A stretch of 64,000 nt of DNA from Hymenolepis diminuta (GCA_900708905.1 CAADRB010000021.1:2119898-2183897); one strand, 5' to 3'. Counted from the first letter of the stretch, positions 24,463 to 38,641 are shown. Notes: a model not told the origin generated them from the sequence alone. Numbers and translations are program-made.

Positions 24463-26070
24463 TCCATCAAGGCAAATCTCCCACGCAAAGACTACTCGCC
24501 ATTTGCGAAGAAACGCTTAGACGATTCGAAATTATTCATCTCGTTTGAAATGACTGGTATTCATTTGATGGAAAGAAAATAGCGAACTACATAGGCAGTC
24601 AAAACCAAACAGAACTATCAAACCAAACCCGATGGTGACATCATGTTTTGTACAATCAACAAAATCGCTTCAAATGTCTTGCGTACAGATATCTTCTAGG
24701 ATAGCTGCTGAGTATTCGATTTCCTTAGAACAAGCTGCTAACTCCGTGAAACCTATGCAGAATTTAATGTTTCTTCTAAAATATTCGAATTTCTCGAAAG
24801 ATTAATAAAATTACGCACATTTAACTATAAATCCCTGTAGATAAAGTGCCAATTTTTGAAGAAATCGAACCTAAAGTGTCTGGAAAAGCTTATGCACCAT
24901 TTATCGAATTCAGTAATCAATATTAAGCTCCTTTAAAGAAACCAACTGTCAGCTAATTATTTATGCAGGGAACTTAAAATCTGTAGCGCCCTTATCTTAA
25001 AAAGGAGAGCGGTTATTTGGTAAACGCAAAAAAACACAAGTAAAGAAAACCTTCGAGACAATTTAATCTGTGCACGTAGGGAGCTTTTAAGGTAAATACA
25101 TATTACCGAAAAGTTCAGAAACAAGTGGGAAAAAATTATTCACCTTTACTTTCCTATCCAATATGCTCACGGATTTTATGATCAAGATAAAAATTGAAAG
25201 GGAAACTAAAAAGGAATTAAGATCCCTACTGCCCTTAAGGGTGCTATCGTGGTCGAAAATATTTCCTGTTATTCCTAAACCGATTTCGCAAGCAGGCCCA
25301 TAACACTAAATCTGGGCTAGCCGCAGACGTAATTTCATACGCGCCTGTCTGCTGCTCCACTGACCAATCACCATTGAGATATCGACCGACAGCGCACATA
25401 CGGTCGGTCTGTCTGTCGCACTAACTTACCGTATATCGCGTAGATTGGGGTGGCCTAGATTTACAATTTGCCAGAGCTTAAATTTTCACAATCTTGCTCT
25501 TTTGTTTCGACGAGCAAATAATGTAGCTCCCCTTTTCATTTATTCAGGTTAAAAATTTCAGAAAATATAATCTTATTTCTAGGAGTTGATTTTTGAAATG
25601 GGCAATAAATTTAGCATAGTTTTGAATTTATTTAACAGATCTGTCCTCAAAATAATTTCCCTTCTACTTAATGCGCTGCAGGATTTTCAAATGTGCTAGC
25701 GATGCTCAGGCGATGTTATAATCAAAGTGGGTTTCTCAAGGCTTAGTAACTAATTCTTAAGCTCAGTGAAAGTACGTATTATTACTCATTCTAAGTAAGG
25801 CAGAGACATTTACAACATTCTCTAATTAAAAAAATATTACTTCTTCTGTTTCAATTAGGAATAACCGACCTGTTAGATTAATTCTAAAACAGAGACGATG
25901 GAATCTCATTCTCGGAACCTCTAGCATACAAATGCGAAGACTGATTAAAGGCTGCTGCACTTATCATACTGTGACAATTACAAAAAACGTTATTGTGAAC
26001 TAGTTATGGTAGTAGACTTGCATTCATTTGAAACTGCTGCACGGGCAATTTTGATAACTTGATAAGTAAC

Positions 26071-26101
26071 AATTTCTACTTATTTCATTTAAGTAGAAAT
26101 T
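26071..26101. repeat. 11-bp perfect inverted repeat downstream of the DRC10-like stop
   Basis: aatttctactt / aagtagaaatt with a 9-nt loop, 16 nt past the stop codon of the minus-strand gene. It would form a stem in its 3' UTR. Confidence 0.6.
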
Positions 26102-26116
26102 ATAATATTTAGGCAG

Positions 26117-27184
26117 CTAGTGTTTGCCTTTGCGGCCTTTTCGACGTATTTGTATTGTTGGCACTTTAATTTTTCGAACTACTATCATTGTTCTCCACCA
26201 AGTTTGGACCTTGAAAATAGCTACCAGAAGTTTCTGTTCATGTTTTTCCTTTTGACGAATTCTCTCTTGCTCAGCATCATAGTCGATAACAACTCGATTA
26301 TATTCTTTGAAATCGTTTTTCAATCTCTCGTGGTTAACCTTCAGTTGGCTCAGGTTGGTAACCAAGTTTTCAACATTATTAGTTAAATCTTGAACTTTCG
26401 TTTGACTCTGAAGATATTTAAGGCGATTTGTATGTGCATCAATTTCCGAGAGCATGCAGCTTGAATCTTCATAGATTACACGTTTTTCGGCATTCAGACT
26501 TTGTATATAACCTTGCGTTTCATCATTAAGGGCTCTACTCTCCTCATTTCTAATCCTGTTGAGCTCTTCGGCTCTTTCTTTGTAAGATGCGTTTAAATAC
26601 TTATACGTCATTTCTGATAACTGATTGGCTTCCTGTAATTCGTGTTTCAATTTTCTGATTAATTCATCATATAAGTCAATCTGCTTTGTAAAATGTTCTT
26701 GAGATGCTGCAATCTTTTCTTGAAGAAATTTGATTAACTGATCATTATCCATAACATTTTTTGCTAAATGGACATGCATATCCATAGCCGATTTGCTGTT
26801 TTCATAATTTGATTTAAGGGACTCAAAGGTACCAAATTGTTCAATTTCACTTTCGAGAGTTCTGAAAACGTTTATTGTAGAGCCTAAATCTGCCAAAAAT
26901 GCACGAAGGTGGCCTTCATTATCATTTAATTTTCGACAGGAACCATCAGAATGGCAAACCAAATCTCCGTGGTGGAATTCGTTGAGTCTAATGAGGATGC
27001 CTAGGAAAAGTTGATTCAATTCGGTTAATAGAGCGTCCGAATGTTCATTTTCTGAAGACTGTATTTGAAGAACATCACTAAAACAAGATAATGACTTGTG
27101 AAGCATTGAGAATTCTTGAACAGTATCGGAAAGGATAGTTTTTAGGGCTACTCTTAACGAGGGCGTCATATTTTGCATCGGCAT
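26117..27184 (-). CDS. IQCD: Dynein regulatory complex subunit 10-like (IQCD), single exon
   Basis: Predicted 355-residue protein in one uninterrupted exon. An in-frame stop lies upstream of the ATG at 27184, and tandem Met residues start the protein. Features: a helical N-terminal third; long coiled coil about 145-320 (IKFLQEKIAASQEHFTKQID, YDELIRKLKHELQEANQL, EELNRIRNEESRALNDE); an IQ-like calmodulin-binding segment FKVQTWWRTMIVVRK about 325-339; and a Lys/Arg tail ending RRKGRKGKH. This order (helical N-terminus, coiled coil, terminal IQ, basic tail) is that of DRC10/IQCD, partner of DRC9/IQCG in the nexin-dynein regulatory complex of motile cilia. The Q.I..L...L segment and LK.....LK.....Y spacing favour DRC10 over DRC9. 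It is shorter than the human protein (about 449). The lack of introns is unusual here and allows a retrogene origin. Confidence 0.75.
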   Translation of the reverse strand: MPMQNMTPSLRVALKTILSDTVQEFSMLHKSLSCFSDVLQIQSSENEHSDALLTELNQLFLGILIRLNEFHHGDLVCHSDGSCRKLNDNEGHLRAFLADLGSTINVFRTLESEIEQFGTFESLKSNYENSKSAMDMHVHLAKNVMDNDQLIKFLQEKIAASQEHFTKQIDLYDELIRKLKHELQEANQLSEMTYKYLNASYKERAEELNRIRNEESRALNDETQGYIQSLNAEKRVIYEDSSCMLSEIDAHTNRLKYLQSQTKVQDLTNNVENLVTNLSQLKVNHERLKNDFKEYNRVVIDYDAEQERIRQKEKHEQKLLVAIFKVQTWWRTMIVVRKIKVPTIQIRRKGRKGKH

Positions 27185-30100
27185 TTTCGTTTCTTTAAGT
27201 GGGGTAATATTGATTCACTCAGGTGAATTCAAATTGCAACTAGTTTGCATCTGACATTTTTTTAATTAAAAAAGATCGATAGAATGGACCACGCTTTGTT
27301 TAAACATAATATTGCAAAAGGTGGATGATTTTTATACAAACTTATTCTTTTACATTCCAGACACGGCGTTTGTTAAGTCGGAGTGGAAATACCAAATTTC
27401 TTCCAAAAGAGAGAAAACAGTGGTAATGCCATTATTCCCTTATTTTTAGAATATATGCTTGTCCCAGACAACACCTAGAATGCATACTCTTACACACTCC
27501 CGCTACGCTATAGAATTAGGCGAACGACTAAAATAACTCTTTCATGGAACCGTTTGTATAATCTTGACGCACATTTTGTCTATACAAATTATTGTACGGT
27601 AGAAAGAGCTATGCGCCGAAAACATATTGAGTAAAAATGCTTCTCAAAACCTATTTTGGTCAAAGAGAAGGTTTCTTGATGCTCCTCTAATGGCGAATTC
27701 CCATTCTACCAACTTTTTTTATTGACCAATATTAATTTTTGCGGTTGTGCATGCAATTCACAGGATTTTTTAATCTCGTGATATCCGACTTGGTAAACGT
27801 GCACGTTGGCAGCTGCATTTATTATCCAACGTGCAATTTGTTTGTTTGTCAGAACTCCGATTGTGAAAATCTTTCTATCGAAAAATTATTAAAATGGAAA
27901 AATGGTGAATTTATGAAGTGGGGAATTCTTTTAAACTTAAGTGTTAAGCAGCAGTCAAAAGTGATTGGAAAAAGTGGTGAATTATAATTGTATTCAATGG
28001 AACTTAGCTAATAAAAACAAACTAGGTAATTTGAAACAGATAATTTTAATTTAAATTACATTTAATTATTTAATCAATTTAAAGATTTAATAAAAGTAGT
28101 AAATAAAGGATTGGTTAATTTGAAGATGAATATATTAAATTTGAATGAATTTAAATGGGATATTTTAAGAAGCATTACTGTTATTGAAACTTGTTATATA
28201 TGTGCATCAGGAAAGGAAGTGATTCTTGGAATATCACGTAGTGTGATAGACTTAATATTTAGTCCATTTTATCGAGAAAGAAACGTTTGGTTGACTGATA
28301 TAATTTTGAATTTTATCGAAGGGAGGAAAAGTAAAATATGAAGATTCACTTCTCTGGAGCTCAAGTTGTGAATAGGATTTTTAGCCCCTTTTCACATTTG
28401 AGACACTGGAGAAATTAATTTCAGATGGAGATTGGCTTTCATCATGATTGGGGAGGAGTTTTCATAAAAGATCACATCTTTCACAAACAAATTCACTTTT
28501 CTTTTATATCAGAAGTTAGCTTGTACCTCATATTGCACAATTTTAAACACTTGGTGGCGACACCATTCTTATCTTTATTTCTGCTAAGCTTTTAACAGAC
28601 ACAAGCTGAGATTTGCGGTATTGATGCTAGTTGGAATTTTTATATCTGTCCGAACTCAATAATATATTCATATTTGATAGAAAAACCTTCTCCAGTTGAA
28701 GCCCTAGTGCCCGCTTAGTATACACCTTCATTTACAACTCTCTGTGAGCTTAATTGCAACTCGAATTTACAAGTCTTATTAAAACAATTGAGAGGATAAA
28801 ATCAAAAGATACTGGAATTCATTTAATTGCATAAATTAATGACCGATAGTGCTTGTCATCACTACCATTTCGATTGTAGATTACTCAGGACTAGCATAAA
28901 GACATTAACGAAAGTAATATCTTTACCTCTGCATTGCCTACCTTAGGAAAGGAGGCCTGAATCAGAAAATCCTGTTTAGACTTGTCGACACTGATACGCA
29001 AGCAGTCCAGAAAGCAAGTGACTTAATTTCCGCAAATATAGATTAAGTGATTGTTATACTGCTCCCTAAGCAGAAATGCAATCTTAATCACTAGGAAACA
29101 TCTGATCTTGTGGAATAGTAAGGTGACCCTAGATGGAATAAAGTAACGAAAAGTAAGATGGTCAAGGCTTTCAAAAAGTCTTCTCGATCCATTTTCTAAA
29201 AGCATTCCTATATCTGATTTTATCGTCTCCCTTTATTCTTTTTTGTGCTGTGATGCATTCACATTAAACGCAATGGATGTATCGATTCCCTACTGGTCAG
29301 GATTATTTCATCACCTTTATCCCCATTTTCGTTTTACCTAAATTCTAACTCTTTTCAGGCCCATTCTTGCATTCTTGAGTGCTAATCTGTCAAACAGATA
29401 CATTCTTGTTCTTCAGTTTGCCTTCTTGTGAACTTTACATCCTACTAATGTTTAGTCCAATCCAATTGAATTGTGTTTATTAATCAAAAGCAACAATATT
29501 TAACCCAAATATTCGATTTTTGTGGGTACATTTCATAAATCAGTGTCAATAAGTATATATAGGTCAGGTATGAGCAATTTTAACCGAAATGTTGGGACGA
29601 TTTCATTAAGGGGGCGAAAAGAAATAAGTTGTGTTATAAAAATGCCTCGAAAAACCTGTCAGGGGCTCAACCTTTTAATCCGATAGATATGAAGAAGAAG
29701 AGCTAATTTTAAAATATGCTTAAAGGTTAACACCAAATCAGTTTATCAGCTTTTGGCAAATATTCCAATATTTTCACAGATCAAAATGCACTTGTTTTAA
29801 ATAATAAAATATTTTCGCAAAAATCCGTTTTGCATTAATTTAATATATATTGACTTATATTGTAATTTACGGGTTTAAAAAATTAACTTTTTAAAAATTT
29901 ATTCCGAACTAAAAAAATGGAAAATTTGATAGATTAAGTAAATAATCAATTTATGTTTTCGTAACTTTGATGGTGAAAATTTTTACTATTTTATCAAATT
30001 ATGAAAACTCTGGTATATTTATAAGCAAACAAAAATATGAAATCAAGTCACGTTTGATAATTTCCAAAAATAAAAGAAAAACACAAATGAATAGGGTTTT

Positions 30101-33100
30101 ATCTCATTGTTTTCCCTCCATATGAGAACTGCGTAAGTAAATTTTTTGAGACACGGTCAGTTAATTATATTAGCCTGGTCTACGATAACTGTTTAGTGGA
30201 ATTAACAGAATGAAGAAGAATCTGCCTGGAAAATTCCTTATTTCTTGAATGGCCAATTGAAAATGTTGGATTATCATTGTTTAAAAGACTTAAAAGTTAT
30301 AAGAGAAGAGATGCTTTTGTGATAAGAAAACCAGATAAACTCTCGGTTAAAATTAGATAATACAGATGAAAAAATCTAATATTGTCTATGATACTGAATT
30401 CTGAACAATATCAAAATTCTCAGTATATGTAGGTCTGGGTATTTACTTTTTGTTTCCCTAGGTTATTCGTTCGCTCTCTTGTTTAAGCGCCGTAGAAAAG
30501 TTAAAGATGATCCCTGTAGAAATTTGTTTTAAGAAAGGACGTGAGGAAAGTCAACATTTATTGGAACAGCCCTGATTAATGTGCTAGGTATGAACACTCC
30601 TCGTGTTGACAAGGTATACCTAGTGTACTTAATCAATTACATCAAAGGAAGTGTCCTGATAAGTATCAATCTCGTTGCCTCTCACTTTGTAGACGTAGTT
30701 TTAGACCAACGCATCACCACCGTATTCGTGTTTTCTACCACTTTCTAGAATTATTTACTCTAATACAGCACTGATCATGAATTTATGCATTTTATGGAGA
30801 TCGCCATATCAAATCAACACCCATCAGAATAGATCTCGCCTACAGAGGCATGTTTGCACTTTAGAAATGGAACATGTCCACAGTAATCTAGGAAATAGTC
30901 TAAAATATCGCTTTCATATAGGTAGAATATTGCTCTGAGAATTTAAATATAGTTGCCTTATTGATTTATTTATTTATGCGATTTAAACAAAAATGGTTTT
31001 AATGGAAGTAATGATATCCAAATTTATTGAAAACAGTTTAGTAAGTATTCTAAATATGTAATTAAACATTGCGCCTATATTAATGTAAGAAACGAATAAT
31101 TGAGATATATTCGACTGTCACTGTTGATAATTAAGTGGAAGATCGAAAGCATAGTAAATCATTATAATATCTAAATGATTATCTACGTTTTTTAATTTTC
31201 AGTCAAAATAAATTTATAGAGAGAAATTTAAAATTTTAACCTTTTATAATTATCTGACTGAATAATAGGACATTTGAAATCACAATTCAACCTGATATTG
31301 CTAATATTATTACCCATTGTAAGGCAAACAATTTTAACCATAGGAAAGTTAATGAACTCGAATAATAGTAAGATATTACAGAAGAATGAGAGAGTGATGG
31401 GATGGATGATTGCGTTCAACGCTGCTTCTTTTGATATCCAAAAGTCCAAATTTCTGTATTCGACCGCAAGGTTTCTGAGTCAGTATATTCCCGGGAATGT
31501 CATTGCATAGGTCAATATACACCATCTTAATACATTTATCTGTTCTACTACCCGAGTAGGACGAAATGCTACTGGCTAAGTTGCTTTCAACATGATATGG
31601 CAAACTAGATTTCAATGAAGTTTTAAACCATTAAATTTACGTTAAAGATATTACAATTAGATTTCTTCTCGAGTAAATTTCAGTGGGCTCTCAGCAGTCC
31701 GGTCATGACTATAAGCAGATACAAGTGAATCAAAGTGATCTGACCAGTCATTCAACAAGGTCTGAATATGATAGACATAAACTTCTCCAATACCCAGAGT
31801 TGAGATCATGAAAATTAAGCTTTGAAATACACAAACATTATAAAGTGAATAATACCCTTATGAGAAAGGGGACAACTTAACGCTTAAGGTGTTTAAATGT
31901 GTTGAAACTCTCGACATCCTGATTATATTATATACTACCAATTGATTCTCTCCCTTCACTCTCTCCTTTACAGTTTTACTATTTCGTATGTTTAGAATTT
32001 GTTCCACGAGTAGAGATATCAACATATTTCTAATTTGCGCACTTACGTTGGTGAAAGCGCAAACATTCCAGATTAGCAAAACAGCATTGCTGGGACGCAA
32101 GTGAAGCTTAATTTATCGGACGCACACAGTTTTGACATAATAAACAGGCACTAGAAATTAATCAGCAGGAGAAGGAGAAGCGGAAAACTATCATGAATGA
32201 ATTTTTTTGTTTTTTTCCTTCGAATTCCGCAAAAATTCTCAATTCAGATCGAATATATGTGCAATATCTTGCTCATTGTGACAGAATGAAAGTAGGATAA
32301 CGAAAATGAACTAAGACAAGAATTATTCACCTATACACTTATAATTAATGATGAAAATCAATAAAAGGGAAAAAAGAATAACAAGGATTAAAAGTAATAA
32401 TCTGTTACGGCTCTTTGATTATCAACTTGGAAGTCCACATTATTAGAATGCTGCCTTTAAAGCCTGGGATGACTAAATACTCATTTCGTCAAACTTTCCC
32501 ACTAGTCTCAGTATATCATAAATCAAAGGTTTCAAGAGTAACTGAAAACGTCCATTAGGTACATACAAATAAGAGGCTGTATTTTGCCAGATATATAACA
32601 GATAAATAGGAGGCTAAGGCATACTCTGGATTCTATATTTAGGACAAAATAAAAGATACAGGAGAGAGTGATCGTCGATTCGGTAGGCAATTGTTGATGA
32701 CCGGCGCCTTATAACGTCGCTTCACCAAAATTATCAAAGGCTGCTCCATATTATAATGCTAAGAATAAGTATTAAAAATCCTTTACGAAAGATATTAACA
32801 GCACTAGATTTCGGTTAGAAAAGGGACATTCTAGAGCCGCCATGATGAGAACTTCACCTTCATATTATCTTTGATTGACCAGAATAAACCATTGTTGTTA
32901 TCCACAGGTAACACTAAATCACTGATCACTGAGAATTGTGACATCTGACCTGATGGATGTGCATATTGACTAGTGAGCCACCGAAGAACTTGACACCACT
33001 TATTAACAGTTAAAGTGTAGAGTGAAACCTTTTGAGTTTTCGTTATTGAGAGGAAATCTGCTAAAGTTTATAAAAGCATAAAAGGCTTTTCCGAAATCTT

Positions 33101-36100
33101 CGAAACCCAGTGAAAGAGATTAAACGGCAAAAATTTCGATATTTTTATTGCTCTTTTCTTTTTCAAAGCTTATATTGAAGAATTCATTCTACTAGGTGAC
33201 GTTTTAAACATCAGTTCTCTTTAAGACTTCAAAAGTCGAATTTTTTAAGCTCTTCTCAACTTTTATATCTGGAGATCCGTTACAGTGTAAAAGAATTACG
33301 TTCTTCTCTGTAGGCACTCGTAAACTGAGATTAGCTTTCAAGATAAATAATTAAAGAAAATAATGGTATAAACCCATTCAAACTCACATAATCTGATATT
33401 CAGTTCAGTCTGGTTGCAGAAGAAAGCACACATCCGAATCGACCAAGTATAATATAGTGGATGGTGCTGTTGGTTAGCATAAGCCAGCCAGATTACTTTT
33501 CGAATAATCAAGACATGTGGGTGGTAACAGATAATACGATTTAAGTATAACAGAGCTTGCTGGAGTTCAATGCGTATTTAAGAATAATTTCAGATAAAAT
33601 CTAGTGAGTTGCTTATGATTAACCTTTTTAAGTGTCTGAGTTAATGATTTTAGACCACTTGGCCATTGTCGGAACCGCTTCCATATTCAAGATCTTATCG
33701 CCAAGATTACATCGGCTCGTCTATCAAAACTCCTATAACCACTCAAATAATCGTCCTACACTACTTCCTCCTTTTCGACTCAATACACGTCATGTCCCAG
33801 CTGGAAATCAGCCGTCTTTAAATTATCTTAACTACCTACTGTCTTTTTCGAGATATACTTTGGTATAATCCTCGTCTTGGCCGAACTCCGAAGTACCACG
33901 GCTCTCTCCTTTCTAAATATTTCATCCAGGTCTTCCCCTCTGCTACTTCTTTTGTTCTTGCGACCCTGTCTCTCCTTCTATCACTCTCTGCTAATTCTTT
34001 TTAATGTACTATTATTACTAAACCTTCATCTTCTTACTCGTTTTAGCTTTATATTTGGTGACCCTGGTAAATGTGATTCTCTACAAATTCAATTTAGTTG
34101 AACTCTTATTATTAAAATTCAGTTTAATTTTCTGCTAAGCCCCCTATGAATTCTAGATCTATATCTATATATCTAAACACTAGAACTACTACTGGATTGG
34201 AAAATATACATGTGATGTGTGGAATTTAAAATAGCAACGCACTTTCTCGATAGATTAAGTCCACCTTCTTTATAGTACGATTCTAACCACATAACGGATA
34301 AGAAATATAGATACAATTTAATTTCAGAACTTTAGGAAAAAGTACAAGTGTCCTTTGCATAAGGATCCGATGAGTGCGCTACTACTAATAGAACTTTTAA
34401 TTATTCAATGCATGAGTTATGTCAAACACTTACAAATTCAGTTTTATCGATTTTTCAATCAAATTGCTGATGTGACTCACCAAGTTCTCATTATCGATTT
34501 TCATCTTTTAGTATGAGCTCGTCTGAAACGGATTGTTCCATAAACTTGTCAACAGCATACTCCTACTACCCGACTGATTACTTGTCGAAAAGTCTCTCGA
34601 AAATTGAAAACATTTACACATGCCATAAAAGGATATTAAGGAAGAAAAGTGCGGTGTCTTAAAATTGGCATTCACATACTTTGGAAGGGAAAAAGCAACA
34701 ACTGTAAGGAACAAGAAATCTCTCAAAGGCAGGGGAACAAATAGGGAATTCTTAAGCTGTCAAAATTGTGATTTAACGGTTGTCCTACTTGCATTTTGCA
34801 GGACCTGTTTCGATATTGATGGAGATTTTGAGATTATTAAAATACTTTCTACGGATAGAAATCTATTACTTTTGAACACTATAACCACCCCTTAAGGGGC
34901 AAAGATAGAAAAATAGTCTTTTAAAAATATGAAAAAAACGTATTTTCGTAAATAATGTTTAACGGTTGTGTCGCAGTTCAACATAATAACTAAGTCCATA
35001 TATTCATTGTCGTTGATCTTGGGTGAACTCTGCTTTTTTAAGATCATGAAACTGTTTAAGATCTTATAGCATGATAACGTATTTTGGCTTTTGAAAGAAG
35101 AAATGAAATGAAGTGGTGAGATCGGCTATCTAAATTGAACAACTGGTCAATAAACGTTGGAGATGGTTGACACAAGTTTGATCACTAATCCAGAGAACGA
35201 ATTCTGAATTTCGGAAAATGACGTAGAAAATTCCTATTAAGTGAATATTCTATAACTCGAATCCACTGACCACTCTCTGTTCACTCGCTTCCCCCTTTCC
35301 ATTACTTAACTTTATTTAACCAATTTCGTTGGCATTCTTGCAATGAAAAATTGGAAAATTTTTATACATTGTTGTGAGTTATAATATATTAAAGTAATAA
35401 TAAGTCCATTTGTTCAACGCTAATATCCTGAAAGGGTGACTGGGTGAAAGGGAACATAGGTTGTACATTGTAGAGGGTGGTCTGTGAAACTTCGTGATTA
35501 CCTTTTTGTATTTTGACATTCTTTTTTCAGCTACAACCTGTTATGTATTATTCTGAACTTTTTCTCATCAATTCATAAAGCAGTTTTGAGTTTTGTATGA
35601 TTGTATGAATGCACACATCGGATAAGCAAATTATTAAAATATTTATTGTATTGTCAATTTTTCTCCACAAGTTTGTTGTATTCGATAAAATTATTATCAT
35701 AAGAGCTCAAAGGTAAGTACGGGTACTACTGATCTGCTTCGTTATGCTTCCAAATAATGAGAAGAAAGAAGAATTGAAGAGAATGTAAATAGAGTCAGTG
35801 GATCAGTGTGAGGTGGAAGTAAGTAAAGAGAAAAGAAATCAATAGAGCAGGAGTAGAATTACATTAATTATAATAGTAATTACTAGTAGAATTAATCTAA
35901 TTTTACTATTATTTACTATATACCCATACAAAGAAGGCAATGAACGGGGTAGGGAAATCACGATAACAGATAACGTAGACGTTGCTCATTGCTCAAAATT
36001 ACATTAATGGAGCTTTAAATATCAAATGCAGTGGATTGGAAATTAAAATTAAATTACTGACAATAATTATTTATTGATTATTGAGTATTTACATTACTTT

Positions 36101-37859
36101 ATTTACACGGAAAAGTAAAACTGATAAAAATAGCAAAGAATTGTTTTTAGGGTAATATATCTTTAGCCTTTTTGCAGTGTTGAGTTATTTTGACAGACTT
36201 TCTTTATCGTTTTGTTGAAGTATGAGGAAAGTGGCAGTTGATAGAACTCTTTTGAAGTCACATTGCAGACGTTTTTTACCAACTGAATATGAAAAGAATG
36301 TATATTGTAGGCTTTAGATTTACAAGTTTATCTAAATTGACCGAATTTCAATCGATGATTTCTCGTTTTAAAACATTAACTGCCTAGCGAAGTGTGTAGA
36401 ATTCGATGTTAAATTTGTCGAAGAGAAGAGATAATTGCTCAAATGGAAAGAAACCTTTTAGAAACTTCTTTCGAGCTTCTACGTCCTTAATTTTACTGGG
36501 ATACCTAAGAAATTAATTTCTGAAAAGTTTAGTCGTCATGGTGACTGGGGAACAATTAGTATCATTCCCCATTTAAAGGTTCGCATTCGTTTGCATTTTT
36601 ATCATCATGCATACCACGAATTAGTTCTAATGAACTGGTTCTGACGAGGAATTATACACCTAAAATTTGATAAAATGTTTAAAGATTTGAAAGCGACAAT
36701 ATTTCCGGTTTCATAGTTGTAGAGCGCTTTTCAGCTTTGATACCAGGTAAGCTATCCTAATTTAAACAAGGCTTCTGATTAACTAAATCTGACCCAAAAC
36801 TAAGGCGATAAACAATCTGATCTGATTTAAACTAATTCACTATCAGACTTAAATAAAGTATTTCAAAATAGTTCAATTAAAATAGTTATCCTTTATCTGG
36901 AAGTGCCATGACGGCAACATTCAAGACTCAAAGTAGTATGTTTGTCTTGAATGGAATAGAGAGGGTTAGTTAATATTTACACATCACCCTTGATATTTTT
37001 ATGCCACATGTGGCTGTATTCTGCTCATGATACTATGTCAGCCAATTTAGACAGAATGAATAAACAAAACCGTCTTTGCTCTGAGAGTGATCCGACTATC
37101 AAATAAGCGAAGATTCATAAAAACACAAAAATAGTTAAGTTAATAAACTGGCTTGCAGTGGCAGATTTTCCGCTTTTAATTATACGAGAATGGGCTTAAC
37201 TGTTGCTGCGGTGTTTTACTCAGCTCTATTGCACGGAGAATACAAATTTGGAAGAACAGATGAGAACTCTTAAAATCGTCTACCGTCAAGATACCGAAAT
37301 CACTTTGGAGAAGATTGAAGGTCTAACATAAAGCGGTTTTTGGACAAACAAGATACAGTTCGAATTTTGATCGAATGGATCGCATTTATTAACTTGTTAC
37401 AGAATTTGCAAACAGTCATTCATTTAAATGATACGTGCTCAGTATAAAGTATCTACCACCAGTTTCCAGACTTCTTAATTGCCAGAAAACTGCTGTAGTT
37501 CAAATAAACTAGTAGCCTTTCAAACGGTCTATCAACATGGTTAGACAATTAATATCGTAAACATTTCAGTAACAGTAGAAATTCGGTTTCCTTATGCAGT
37601 AAAGTAAAAATAAGGATAATACATAGGCAAAATTAATCGAGATTGAAGGGTTAAGTGAGAACTGCATATTGATTCTTAGGCATGAATGGATTGTATCATG
37701 CGATTTAGAATTCTGCTTCAGAGTGAGAAATTCACGGTATTAGGCTGCTAACCAATATTAATCCAGGATGGCTAGGCTGATCCCAGAGCCACTTAATAAC
37801 CAGGTTATTTAGTAATCAATGTTGTAATAAATCTTGCCGAGTCCTTATATTGGAGGGTT
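27185..37859. other. Intergenic DNA
   Basis: AT-rich DNA with many short open frames, none with a recognisable domain. A nested inverted repeat sits at 30584-30623 (ctaggtat / atacctag enclosing aacac / gtgtt). The segment 33630-34100 is less AT-rich and open over two short frames, but no protein family was recognised and no consistent splice model was found. Confidence 0.4.
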
Positions 37860-38012
37860 AACAACACCTGGGTAAAAGAAAGGTATCCCGGAGTTGTTCT
37901 AGTGGAAAACTCATATTCTGCCATCTTTTAGTTGACCAGTGATTAACGATGGGCTCTGATCTCGAAACCTCTGACCTAGTAGGCATACACGTTGACCACT
38001 ACGGCGCCTGCT
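37860..38012 (-). repeat. tRNA-derived SINE copy
   Basis: On the minus strand: gcgccgtagtggtcaacgtg (A-box region), aggtcagaggtttcgagatc (B-box region GGTTTCGAGATC), then GGCAGAATATGAGTTTTCC and aactccgggatacctttc, matching the body and tail of the other copies. Confidence 0.75.
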
Positions 38013-38641
38013 TACATCCAAAATTAGAAGGTGGATTGAATACAGTTACTTGATGGCTATATATCACTGTGTTTCAAACAGATGAGCCCTGTTAAATACT
38101 CATCAGTATACGAGCGTTCGCTGTTCACTTTTAACGGTTAGTGTTGACAAAACTGCCATCGGTTTGGTGATGAGACTGACCTTCATCCGTCTGTTATACG
38201 AGGAGATTTTTTCCATTAATTTGACTTGTTTAAAATTGTCAAAGTAGTCTTCTCAACAAATTATGTTGGCTCTGAGTCTGTTTTAGCTGTATCTGTATTA
38301 TAGTGACAGATAAGATGGATGTAAGCCTACTGTGAATATTATGTTAAGCCAATGAATTATATACAGGGAATGAAGTGAGATAGCGATTATTAGAGTGAAG
38401 TTTCCCTTCCATTCGAAAATTCGACTAGTATGGGATGTGTAAAACCAGTATCAAAGACAGATGGATAACCACTGTAGGGAATCCCTATAAATACTTATTA
38501 GGAAGCCAAGTCGAATATTTTCGTTGTACTCGAAGGAAACTCGCAACCTTCATCTCTCATGCACTAGATTATTGATTATCGGAGTTCCACGCTCACATCC
38601 AGATGTGTAGGACCAGACAACCAGTCCGTTATTATATATCC

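Larger units (their letters stand above)
15627..26070. other. Intergenic region between eIF4G2-like and DRC10-like genes
   Basis: About 10.4 kb of AT-rich DNA with no recognised gene. It holds a SINE copy at 19037-19195, a possible SINE remnant at 18095-18260, short (CATTA) repeats near 22703-22720, a repeat pair at 23455-23545 and 24465-24560, a 12-bp hairpin at 24432-24462 and a GC-richer island at 25270-25455. An exon-like open frame at 20974-21107 has no partner exon. Open frames such as 16256-16576 have no recognisable domain. Confidence 0.5.

Noticed and set aside
31228..31615. Overlapping open frames on both strands
   Set aside because: AT-rich, no domain, no splice context; random open frames.
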